Shown here piece by piece: positions 1-5,847 of a stretch of DNA of 10,592 nucleotides (position 1 is the stretch's first letter; each line of letters begins with the position of its first letter). A program made the translations under genes and the position numbers. The stretch is taken from contig CAKUDJ010000010.1 of assembly GCA_934644855.1 (NCBI GenBank), positions 1 through 10,592 on the forward strand, written 5' to 3'. Source of the DNA: an uncultured Elusimicrobiales bacterium (GTDB lineage Bacteria > Elusimicrobiota > Elusimicrobia > Elusimicrobiales > Elusimicrobiaceae). Under the pieces are notes generated by a model. It was not told the origin of the DNA and ran no database searches. It saw nothing but the letters and a program-made list of their open reading frames with translations.

Positions 1-1
1 C

Positions 2-679
2 CGCATGGTAGTAAAAGGCGTAAATATTCATGTAAAATCCGGCGAAATTGTGGGCTTGCTGGGCCCCAACGGCGCCGGAAAAACCACCTCTTTTTATATG
101 TTGGTGGGCTTTATCCGCCCCACCAGCGGCAAAGTATTTATTGATAACGACGACGTCACCCAACTGCCCATGTTCAAGCGCGCGCGCCACGGTTTAGGCT
201 ATCTGGCGCAGGAGCCCACCATTTTTAAGGGGCTGACCATAGAAGAAAACCTGTTAGCCGTATTGGAGCGCATTGAAAGCAACAAAACCGTACAAAAACG
301 CCGCGTGGAAGAATTGTTGGAAGAATTTGGCTTAACCCGCCTGGCCAAGCAAAAAGCGTGGACGCTTTCCGGCGGAGAAAAGCGCCGCATGGAAATTGCC
401 CGCTGTATGATTAGCAACCCCAAAATTATTTTATTAGACGAACCGTTTGTGGGGATTGACCCCATCACCGTGGCGGATTTGCGCAAAATGATTTTTAAGC
501 TCAAAGACAAAGGCATCGGCGTTTTAATTACGGACCACAACGTGCGCGAAACCCTGCCGCTTACGGAACGCGCGTATTTAATTTACGACGGTAAAATTTT
601 GGTAGAAGGGGACCAAAACACCCTGCTTAACGATAAAGACGCCCGCCGCTTGTATTTGGGCGAAGACTTCAAAATGTAA
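2..679 (+). CDS. lptB: LPS export ABC transporter ATP-binding protein LptB (5' end cut by window)
   Basis: This is the ATPase of the LptB2FGC complex, which drives lipopolysaccharide extraction from the inner membrane toward the outer membrane. Counting from the Met at base 5, I see Walker A GPNGAGKT (20-27), Q-loop Gln69, signature LSGGE (121-125), Walker B with IILLDEP (141-147) and the switch His178 in ITDHNVRET. The phrases PFVGIDPITV and TDHNVRETL are typical of LptB rather than of other ABC ATPases. The frame is open to the left edge (an Arg codon at 2-4). LptB proteins normally have about 15 more residues before the VVKGVN segment, so the Met at base 5 is probably internal and the true start lies outside the window. 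The gene ends in TAA, one base before cysE, which implies co-transcription. It shows that the organism has an LPS-bearing outer membrane. Confidence 0.95.
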   Translation, partial: RMVVKGVNIHVKSGEIVGLLGPNGAGKTTSFYMLVGFIRPTSGKVFIDNDDVTQLPMFKRARHGLGYLAQEPTIFKGLTIEENLLAVLERIESNKTVQKRRVEELLEEFGLTRLAKQKAWTLSGGEKRRMEIARCMISNPKIILLDEPFVGIDPITVADLRKMIFKLKDKGIGVLITDHNVRETLPLTERAYLIYDGKILVEGDQNTLLNDKDARRLYLGEDFKM

Positions 680-680
680 A

Positions 681-1505
681 ATGAAAACGGATTTTAACGC
701 TTTAAGCAAAGAATTAAAAGAGGCCTTTAACAAGCGCTTCCACCAACAGGCCAAATTCACGCCGGACACCAAAACGGTGGTGGCGGTATTTGCCGAACTG
801 AAAGACTATTTATTCCAATATCCGCCCTTGGCGCGGCGCTTTGGGGCGGCGCGGCGGCTTGCCCAATGTGCCCAAAAGCTAGAAAAGCAAATCCTAAATG
901 CCATGTGCTTTATGTGCGAAACCCACGGGGATTGCACCCTCTGCAAAGCGCAGGCCAAGTGCATTACCCAGCGTTTTTTTGCACAACTGCCCCAAATCCA
1001 ACGGTTGATTATTTCGGACGTGCAAGCCGCTTTTGAAGGCGACCCTGCCGCCATTAATGAAATAGAACCCCTGCTTTGCTACCCGGGCGTTTTGGCGGTG
1101 GCTTATTACCGCCTGGCCCACGCCCTGCACACCCAAGGCGTGCAGCTTATCCCGCGTATTATTACGGAATACGCCCACAGTTTAACCGGCATTGATATTC
1201 ACCCCGGGGCGCAAATCGGCCCGGCCTTTTTTATTGACCACGGCACCGGGGTTGTAATTGGGGAAACGTGCGTTATCGGCGCCCATGTAAAACTTTACCA
1301 AGGGGTCACCTTGGGGGCCAAGAGCTTCCCGTTGGATGAAAACGGCCACCCCGTAAAAGGTATTAAACGCCACCCAAATATTGGCAACCGGGTGATTATC
1401 TATGCCGAAACCACCGTTTTAGGCAATGTAAACATTGGCGACGGCGCCGTTTTGGGAGCCAATAAATGGATTACGGCAGATGTTCCCGCCGGAGCCAAAG
1501 TGTAG
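681..1505 (+). CDS. cysE: Serine O-acetyltransferase
   Basis: It transfers an acetyl group from acetyl-CoA to L-serine, the first step of cysteine synthesis, and acts in the cytoplasm. The 274-residue protein has a helical N-terminal part (about 1-165) and a left-handed beta-helix of hexapeptide repeats (about 170-268). Catalytic residues by comparison with E. coli CysE are Asp186-His187 (IDHGTG) and His231 (KRHPNI); GVVIGET and YQGVTLGA are family landmarks. The ATG sits one base after the lptB stop with no clear SD, so translation is probably coupled to lptB. Oddities: the N-terminal part has a cysteine cluster, C76-x2-C79-x5-C85-x2-C88-x5-C94, which could bind metal. The protein also ends abruptly after VPAGAKV, where many relatives carry a few more residues (see findings). 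A terminator follows. I am confident of the family and less sure that the C-terminus is native. Confidence 0.92.
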   Translation: MKTDFNALSKELKEAFNKRFHQQAKFTPDTKTVVAVFAELKDYLFQYPPLARRFGAARRLAQCAQKLEKQILNAMCFMCETHGDCTLCKAQAKCITQRFFAQLPQIQRLIISDVQAAFEGDPAAINEIEPLLCYPGVLAVAYYRLAHALHTQGVQLIPRIITEYAHSLTGIDIHPGAQIGPAFFIDHGTGVVIGETCVIGAHVKLYQGVTLGAKSFPLDENGHPVKGIKRHPNIGNRVIIYAETTVLGNVNIGDGAVLGANKWITADVPAGAKV

Positions 1506-1525
1506 TCCCGCATATTTACCCCATT

Positions 1526-1552
1526 AAAAAGCCCCGCTTGCGCGGGGCTTTT
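1526..1552. terminator. Bidirectional intrinsic terminator between cysE and the pilin operon
   Basis: A perfect 7-bp G+C stem (GCCCCGC at 1531-1537, GCGGGGC at 1542-1548) has a 4-nt loop. It is flanked by AAAAA on the left and TTTT on the right, so a U-run follows the hairpin on both strands. It lies between the convergent ends of cysE (+) and the last pilin gene (minus) and can serve both. Confidence 0.9.
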
Positions 1553-1563
1553 AGGTTCAAATC

Positions 1564-2043
1564 TTAATTACACGCATTGGTATTGGATGCCACCATACCG
1601 TATATAGCACATTTTTCAGCCTCACCCGTACAAGTGAAAGTTCCGCCGCCGGGCCCCGGCTCATACCAAAAAGCCACGCCGGCCGTATCTCCGCTTTTGC
1701 GTGAGGCGCAAACCTTATTATGGGCCCCTGTCGGGAAGAATTTATAGGTAAAATATTTGGTAGTCAGCGTGGCCGCCGCCCCGGTGCCGCTGGCCGTGCC
1801 GGGGGTGCTGACATCCAAACTATTGGCGGAAAAGGCCGTAGGTACGGTATCCCAAGAGTCCAGTTCCATAGAAAGCAAAAGCCGCTGCTTGGAATCTGTT
1901 ATTTTTTTCAGGAGCGCCCGCGCTTCCGTGGCGCGGGATTTTTCTACCGTTTTTTCATACAACGGTATTGCCATGGTAATCAACATCGTCATAATAATAA
2001 CAGCCACCAATAATTCCATTAAGGTAAAACCATTTTTTTTCAT
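1564..2043 (-). CDS. Type IV pilin-like (prepilin) protein, third gene of the pilin operon
   Basis: It is a small secreted pilin or pseudopilin, processed by prepilin peptidase and assembled in the inner membrane into a pilus or type II-like filament. The start is the ATG at 2041-2043 because it is preceded by a GGGGGA SD and gives a short class III leader, MKKNG, cleaved before FTLME. A longer reading from 2088 would overlap the previous gene and bury the leader. Glu10 is the conserved mature Glu5, followed by a hydrophobic helix to about residue 28 and an amphipathic helix to about 60. The globular part is rich in Gly, Thr and Ala and holds all four cysteines (112, 138, 145, 158), probably two disulfides. 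Length is 159 aa. It follows the previous pilin gene by 13 nt. Which filament it belongs to cannot be read from the window. Confidence 0.88.
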   Translation of the reverse strand: MKKNGFTLMELLVAVIIMTMLITMAIPLYEKTVEKSRATEARALLKKITDSKQRLLLSMELDSWDTVPTAFSANSLDVSTPGTASGTGAAATLTTKYFTYKFFPTGAHNKVCASRKSGDTAGVAFWYEPGPGGGTFTCTGEAEKCAIYGMVASNTNACN

Positions 2044-2056
2044 ACATATCCCCCAG

Positions 2057-2539
2057 TTAGCATCCGCCGACGGTGTTGTCATATTCAATATCTATGGTAT
2101 TGCAGTAGTCGGAAGGGTTTACCACACAAAATAATTTTTGGTCTTCCCGGCGGAATACAATGCACCCTTCCGCATAACGCCCGCCACGTCTTTTGGCGGC
2201 AATAACGGAGCCGTTCGGCAAAGAATACGTAAAATTAGAGGTTTGAAATACCGCATCATTTTGGGTGCCGGCCCCGCTGTCCTGGAACATATCCAGGCGG
2301 CCTATACCAATGTTGGTCTGCCCGGAATCATACAAAGAATTATAATCGTCAAAGCCGAAATCAACCGCCAGGCGCTCGCTGGCGTCATATAAAGTTTTAA
2401 GTTCGGCAATGGCCTCCGTTGCCCGGGCACGCTCCACCACGCGGCGGTATTGCGGCAACGCCAAGGAAGACAAAACCCCCACAATAATCACTACCGTTAA
2501 AACTTCCACTAAAGTAAAACCTTTTTTATTTATTTTCAT
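2057..2539 (-). CDS. Type IV pilin-like (prepilin) protein, second gene of the pilin operon
   Basis: This 160-residue prepilin has the leader MKINKKG, cleaved before FTLVE. Glu12 is the mature Glu5, and a hydrophobic helix (about 8-30) leads into an amphipathic stretch with the ERARATEA pattern shared with its neighbours. Cysteines at 126, 138, 146 and 160 (the last residue) suggest two disulfide bonds in the globular domain. The start is well supported: the upstream TAGAGGA SD is 6 nt from the ATG. That SD begins with the TAG stop of the preceding pilin gene, so the two genes are tightly coupled. Its sequence beyond the N-terminal helix differs from the other pilins here, so these are diverged paralogues, not recent duplicates. 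A role as a minor pilin or pseudopilin is inferred. Confidence 0.9.
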   Translation of the reverse strand: MKINKKGFTLVEVLTVVIIVGVLSSLALPQYRRVVERARATEAIAELKTLYDASERLAVDFGFDDYNSLYDSGQTNIGIGRLDMFQDSGAGTQNDAVFQTSNFTYSLPNGSVIAAKRRGGRYAEGCIVFRREDQKLFCVVNPSDYCNTIDIEYDNTVGGC

Positions 2540-2548
2540 AGTTTTCCT

Positions 2549-2986
2549 CTAAAAACAGAAAATCTTTTGCATATTAAAAACCGTTTCACACACGCCGATA
2601 GGATCGCAACAATATATGTCTTTCCCGTCATACGAAAAAATCACTCCTTTAACTTTTTTCCCCTTTTTTAACTTAGCTTGAACCACTTTGGCCTTGTTAA
2701 TATAATAGGTATAATTAGGAGTTTCTATTTTCGCACCGCTGACAGACGTTGCATTTTTAATACCAATATCCAACATTTCCGCCGTAATGCGGCCGGAAAC
2801 GCCGTTTGCTTGGTTTTCTATCTTTGCGCGTTCGCGCGCCTCATAGATAGCAGGCAACATTTGTTCCGCTTCCGCAATGCGGGCGCGGTTCAAACTGCGG
2901 GTATATTGCGGCATAGCAATAGTGGCTAAAACGCCCATAATCAGCACAACCGCCAACAACTCAATAAGGGTAAAACCTTTCTTCAT
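2549..2986 (-). CDS. Type IV pilin-like (prepilin) protein, first gene of the pilin operon
   Basis: This 145-residue prepilin has the short leader MKKG, cleaved before FTLIE, with Glu9 as mature Glu5. A hydrophobic membrane and assembly helix runs to about residue 25, followed by the RARIAEAE amphipathic segment. The C-terminal half is lysine-rich around 99-113 and carries cysteines 126, 127, 133 and 144; the adjacent CC pair is unlike the other three pilins. The SD is strong (GGAGGAG, 5 nt before ATG). It is the promoter-proximal gene of the operon. Its stop is TAG, which doubles as the start of the next gene's SD. The family call is secure; the particular filament is unknown. Confidence 0.9.
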   Translation of the reverse strand: MKKGFTLIELLAVVLIMGVLATIAMPQYTRSLNRARIAEAEQMLPAIYEARERAKIENQANGVSGRITAEMLDIGIKNATSVSGAKIETPNYTYYINKAKVVQAKLKKGKKVKGVIFSYDGKDIYCCDPIGVCETVFNMQKIFCF

Positions 2987-3023
2987 AAACTCCTCCGGTA
3001 AACATAGTTTATGGCTTTTTCAA

Positions 3024-3233
3024 CTATTTACAATACCCATTATAGCTAAATACGCCCCCGGGCGCAAAGTTTTTTAACAGCCGGTATTCTAACCCTTTTT
3101 TGCACTTGCCGCCCGCACCTAAATGTTTAACAATACATTTGTAGCGGCATTTTATACCGCCCCGGGGGGTGCGGTTTACCTCCCCCCAAACCGACGCGTT
3201 GGTGCCTCCGCCCCATAACAGGGGCGGGGGTTT
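3024..3233 (-). pseudogene. Start-less 69-codon open frame, possible remnant of a secreted or pilin-like gene
   Basis: On the minus strand one frame is open from just after a TAA (3234-3236) to a TAG (3024-3026) and contains no ATG, GTG or TTG. The translation is rich in Gly and Lys, has four cysteines (codons 29, 33, 44 and 68), and ends in GGVFSYNGYCK. That tail loosely resembles the GVIFSYDGKDIYC stretch of the pilin just downstream, which also has four C-terminal cysteines. It lies on the same strand as the pilin operon, 38 nt upstream of its first start codon. I read it as a possible C-terminal relic of a lost pilin, but the DNA also contains a promoter-like site and strong hairpins. A noncoding or repeat explanation is equally open, so confidence is low. 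Confidence 0.25.
3039..3067 (-). promoter_or_regulatory. Candidate sigma70-type promoter of the pilin operon
   Basis: Read on the minus strand, TTGCGC (3067-3062) is separated by 17 nt from a perfect TATAAT (3044-3039). A start near 3032 would give a leader of about 46 nt ending in the GGAGGAG SD of the first pilin gene. The -10 match and spacing are good; the -35 matches only in part. The site lies inside the start-less open frame described above, which argues that this DNA is regulatory rather than coding now. Confidence 0.55.
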
Positions 3234-3235
3234 TT
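3205..3235 (+). terminator. Strong intrinsic terminator on + strand with no + strand gene upstream
   Basis: A 10-bp stem (CCTCCGCCCC at 3205-3214 with GGGGCGGGGG at 3221-3230, one T-G wobble) has a 6-nt loop and is followed by TTTTT (3231-3235). The orientation is + only, since no T-run follows on the minus strand. The nearest upstream genes are on the minus strand, so whatever + transcript ends here is not explained by the annotated genes. It also insulates the FKBP promoter just downstream. Confidence 0.8.
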
Positions 3236-3236
3236 A

Positions 3237-3267
3237 TTGCACAAAACGGCGCTAAAACTGGTACAAT
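3237..3267 (+). promoter_or_regulatory. Candidate promoter of the FKBP gene
   Basis: TACAAT at 3262-3267 is preceded by TGG, giving an extended -10 (TGn). A possible -35, TTGCAC at 3237-3242, stands at a long 19-nt spacing, so the extended -10 would carry most of the activity. Transcription from about 3274 would leave a leader of about 45 nt with an AAAGGAG SD six bases before the ATG at 3319. Confidence 0.5.
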
Positions 3268-3318
3268 GTAAAAGTTAAAATAAAACGTCCCAGGGTTCCT
3301 GCGGCAAAGGAGAAAAAT

Positions 3319-3735
3319 ATGATTAAAGAAGGTTCCAAAGCAAAATTTGACTATACCCTCACCGTTGAAGGCAAAGTAGCCGATACTTCCGCCGGGCGCG
3401 GGCCGCTGGAATACACCCACGGCGCGGGTATGATTATCCCGGGGTTGGAAAAAGAACTTTTAGGGATGAAAGTGGGCGACAAAAAGACCGTCACCGTTAA
3501 GCCGGAAGAAGGCTACGGCCCGGTGTTGCAGGAAGCCATTAAGCGCGTACCGAAAGAAGCCATTTCCTAGGCCAACGAATTAAAAGTAGGCGATATGGTG
3601 GGCGCTTCTAATGGCGGGCACACATTCCGCGCGGTGGTAAAAGAAATCGGCGAAAAAGAAATTACCTTGGATTTCAACCACCCGTTAGCCGGTAAAGAAT
3701 TGGTTTTTGATGTGGAAATTAAAGAAATCAACTAA
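3319..3735 (+). pseudogene. FKBP-type peptidyl-prolyl isomerase (SlyD-like) interrupted by an in-frame TAG
   Basis: FKBP-type enzymes catalyse cis-trans isomerisation of X-Pro bonds; SlyD-like members also act as chaperones. The start is certain: AAAGGAG SD, then ATG. Residues 1-83 hold typical motifs: VKFDYTL-like AKFDYTL, GPLEYTHGAG, IIPGLEKELLGMKVGD and PEEGYGP. Codon 84 (3568-3570) is TAG. The same frame then continues without another stop for 54 codons, with ELKVGD, TFRAVVKEI and the family hallmark DFNHPLAGKELVFDVEI, ending in TAA at 3733-3735. Without the stop the protein would be 138 residues, normal for this group. The short 83-residue product would lack the last strands of the FKBP fold and much of the inserted flap domain, so it is probably non-functional. 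A point mutation, an assembly error or amber suppression could each explain it. A terminator follows. Confidence 0.9.
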
Positions 3736-3756
3736 TTTTACCCTTGCTATAAGACT

Positions 3757-3787
3757 AAAAAGGCCCTCCGCACGGAGGGCCTTTTTT
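3757..3787. terminator. Bidirectional intrinsic terminator between the FKBP gene and the MgtE-like gene
   Basis: A near-perfect 11-bp inverted repeat (AAGGCCCTCCG at 3760-3770, CGGAGGGCCTT at 3773-3783) is followed by TTTTTT on + and, read on minus, by a T-run from AAAA at 3757-3760. The terminal base pairs must open to form a real loop. It sits between convergent gene ends and can stop both transcripts. Confidence 0.92.
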
Positions 3788-3803
3788 ATATATGGAATTT
3801 TTT

Positions 3804-4568
3804 TTATTTATTGCGCTTAAACAAGCGTTTTAGCCAATGTTTTTTGAGTGGTTGCACATCGGCCGCCAACTTGGGGGAAAGCACGCCGAGCAGCTTGTTT
3901 TGCCCGTCCACCACCGGAAGTAGCGGCCATTGGCACGCCTTAAATTTTTGCATGGCGGAAGTTTCCCCCTCGCCGGGCGTTAAAACGGCATAATCCGCAC
4001 TCATCAAAGAGCCCACCGCGCTATCCGCCGGATAAAACAGCAGTTCCGCCACCCGCACCGCGCCTTTTAACTGGCCGTCTTTCGCCGTCACAAAACAAAC
4101 GGGCGGCAATTTTTTGCGGGGCATATTTTTTAAGCGTTCTATTACGTCAGCCGCTTTGGCGTCCGTCTTAACGGATACAAAATCCGTACTCATCCGCGCG
4201 CCCACGCTGTTGGGGGCAAATGCAAGCGCACCCTTTAATAGTGCCACAAATTCCGGCTTTAAGGAGGCGGACAATTTTTCCCGGTACGGCTGGGAAAATT
4301 CTTTCATCATCCGCGCCGCCTGCATAATGTCCAGGCGGGAAAAAACATACCCGGCCTGCCGCGCGGGTAAACGGCGCAACACCGCCGCCGCCTTGCAAGG
4401 CTCCATATTATTAAAGCACGTCACCAGCGTTTGCGCTTTTAAGGGGCCCACCAAAAGCACCACCTCATGCGTGGCCATAGAACCCAAAACACGCCCCGCC
4501 GCTTGGGGGGCGGTAGTGATAAATTTTTCAGCCAGCACATTAGCCAGTGTATCGGTTTGGTTTAACAT
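3804..4568 (-). CDS. MgtE N-terminal domain plus CBS-pair protein without channel domain
   Basis: The 254-residue protein resembles only the cytosolic, magnesium-sensing part of MgtE transporters. Residues about 8-120 form helical repeats of the MgtE_N type (PCKAAAVLRRLPARQAGYVFSRLD). Residues about 124-180 form CBS domain 1, with the MgtE-like phrase ARMSTDFVSV. Residues about 185-238 form CBS domain 2 (GSLMSADYAVLTP, WPLLPVVDGQNKLLGVLS). A basic tail, HWLKRLFKRNK, replaces the five-helix pore domain, and I see no membrane segment. The gene ends cleanly before a terminator, so this looks like a real architecture rather than a truncation. It may act as a stand-alone ligand or Mg2+ sensor; this is inference. 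The SD is weak. The gene is divergent from the AlbA_2 gene across 87 bp. Confidence 0.82.
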   Translation of the reverse strand: MLNQTDTLANVLAEKFITTAPQAAGRVLGSMATHEVVLLVGPLKAQTLVTCFNNMEPCKAAAVLRRLPARQAGYVFSRLDIMQAARMMKEFSQPYREKLSASLKPEFVALLKGALAFAPNSVGARMSTDFVSVKTDAKAADVIERLKNMPRKKLPPVCFVTAKDGQLKGAVRVAELLFYPADSAVGSLMSADYAVLTPGEGETSAMQKFKACQWPLLPVVDGQNKLLGVLSPKLAADVQPLKKHWLKRLFKRNK

Positions 4569-4610
4569 ACTTTTTTACAGTTCTAAAAAAATGCTGTATA
4601 AGCAACTAAT

Positions 4611-4624
4611 TTTATTATAATAAA
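4611..4624. promoter_or_regulatory. 14-bp palindrome carrying overlapping -10 boxes for both divergent genes
   Basis: TTTATTATAATAAA is a perfect palindrome containing TATAAT on + (4616-4621) and TATAAT on minus (4619-4614). It lies in the 87-bp gap between the MgtE-like gene (minus) and the AlbA_2 gene (+). The predicted leaders are about 28 nt (+) and 39 nt (minus). No convincing -35 is visible on either side. Confidence 0.45.
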
Positions 4625-4655
4625 TTAAGCGGCGCACTTGCCAAAAGAGGCTATT

Positions 4656-5837
4656 ATGCTGTTCAATAAACCGATTAATGATTTGACCTTTCAAGATGTG
4701 GTGGACTTTTGCAAGCGGGGCATCCCCGAGGGAAAGCAGTTAGATTACAAATACTGCTTGCCCAAAAATAAAGAAAAATTCGCCAAAACGATTGCATCCT
4801 TTGCCAATGCCTTGGGCGGCACCATTATTATTGGCGTGCAGGACGATAAAGACGACAAACCGGCCTCGCCGTTTACCGGTATGCCGTATCACGAAAAAAT
4901 CCGCAGCACCATAGAAGACATCATACAGGTATACATTGACCCCATTGTGTTTGTGGACATCAACACCTGCATTGGGCCGAACAACCGTATGTTTGTGGTG
5001 GTAAACATTCCGCAAAGCAATTTAACCCCGCACCTGGTGGGCAAAAGCAAGCGCGCTTACATCCGCACCGGGCAAAGCAGCCGCCCGGAAGCCATTGTCC
5101 ACCCGGAGCGCCTGCCCTGGCTGTTAGACCACCGCCAAAAATCCGAACGGTTGCGCCATATTTTGTACGATAAAGCCGAAAGCCATTTTGAAAATTACTT
5201 AAAACTGAAAAATACGGAATTAGCCAACCTGCCTGTTTGCACGCTGTCCGTTTCCCCCTTCTACCCGGAAGAACCGCTGACGGATTACCGCCAAATACCG
5301 GAACTTATCCGCGAATGCGCCACGGATGCGTGGTTCGGGCATACGGCGCCGGAGGAGTATCCCATCCAACCCTTGCAAGACGGCGCGGCCGTCATCAGCA
5401 ACCAAAAAGGCGTGCATAAGATGACGGAATTTAACGCCTATGGGCTGCTCATGGACAAACGGATTGCCGGGGAAATGAAAGATTTTAACGGGCACGAAAC
5501 CCGCGTGGTTTCTATTGAAAAACTCACCCAAGAACTGATTTTGTTTTTAGTGACGGCGCTGAAATACTTAAACCATATTTCGTTTGGCGGCACGCTGTAC
5601 TTCCGCCTGAAAATGAGCAACACGTGTGCCCTGCGCGCCAGTTTGGGCAAACAAAAATCCACCGTTATGGAAGCCTACCTGCGCATGGACCGCACGCTCA
5701 ATTTGGCCCAATTACAAGACGGCCTTTGCGCCGAGGCCCAAAGCATTGTGCAAGAGGCCGCCTGGGGCTTAGGCATCCCCGCCAAAGAAGCGGAAATAAC
5801 CGCCTTGGTAAACGCGTATTTGGCCGAAATTGAATAG
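4656..5837 (+). CDS. AlbA_2 (Schlafen-type putative DNA-binding) domain protein
   Basis: The 393-residue protein begins with an AlbA_2/divergent-AAA_4 type domain at about residues 23-145. This is seen in the EGKQLDYK start, the core AKTIASFANALGGTIIIGVQDD (43-64), PQSNLTPHLVG and the closing RAYIRTGQSSRPE. This fold occurs in many bacterial transcription regulators and Schlafen-like proteins and is thought to bind nucleic acid. Residues about 160-393 form a mixed alpha/beta region I do not recognise; I see no Walker motif, helicase or nuclease signature. I chose the ATG at 4656 because an AAGAGG SD stands 5 nt upstream; a TTG at 4638 would add six residues but has no SD. It is followed after 10 nt by a pilin gene, which suggests one transcript. 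The domain call is good and the function is unknown. Confidence 0.8.
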   Translation: MLFNKPINDLTFQDVVDFCKRGIPEGKQLDYKYCLPKNKEKFAKTIASFANALGGTIIIGVQDDKDDKPASPFTGMPYHEKIRSTIEDIIQVYIDPIVFVDINTCIGPNNRMFVVVNIPQSNLTPHLVGKSKRAYIRTGQSSRPEAIVHPERLPWLLDHRQKSERLRHILYDKAESHFENYLKLKNTELANLPVCTLSVSPFYPEEPLTDYRQIPELIRECATDAWFGHTAPEEYPIQPLQDGAAVISNQKGVHKMTEFNAYGLLMDKRIAGEMKDFNGHETRVVSIEKLTQELILFLVTALKYLNHISFGGTLYFRLKMSNTCALRASLGKQKSTVMEAYLRMDRTLNLAQLQDGLCAEAQSIVQEAAWGLGIPAKEAEITALVNAYLAEIE

Positions 5838-5847
5838 GGTTTTACTT

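Noticed and set aside
5..7. ATG at base 5 as the true start of lptB
   Set aside because: The frame is open upstream, no SD is visible, and family members have more residues before this point.
1553..1568. GGTTCAAATC resembling a tRNA T-loop next to a short stem
   Set aside because: There is no acceptor, D or anticodon arm in the right place and the upstream hairpin is a terminator; it is a chance match.
2044..2088. Upstream start that would lengthen the third pilin by 15 residues
   Set aside because: It overlaps the preceding pilin gene, and the ATG at 2043 has the SD and the proper short prepilin leader.
3157..3230. Partial resemblance of the G+C-rich intergenic stretch to bacterial SRP RNA (GGTGC, GTTTACC, GACGCGT words)
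   Set aside because: The diagnostic GGAA tetraloop helix and its AGCAGCC partner are missing.
3127..3420. 97-codon minus-strand ORF overlapping the FKBP start
   Set aside because: It is antisense to a recognised gene and its promoter, has no SD and no family-like motif.
3568..3570. Pyrrolysine or general TAG reassignment in the FKBP gene
   Set aside because: TAG ends five other genes in the window at sensible places and no pyl gene is seen; point mutation or error is simpler.
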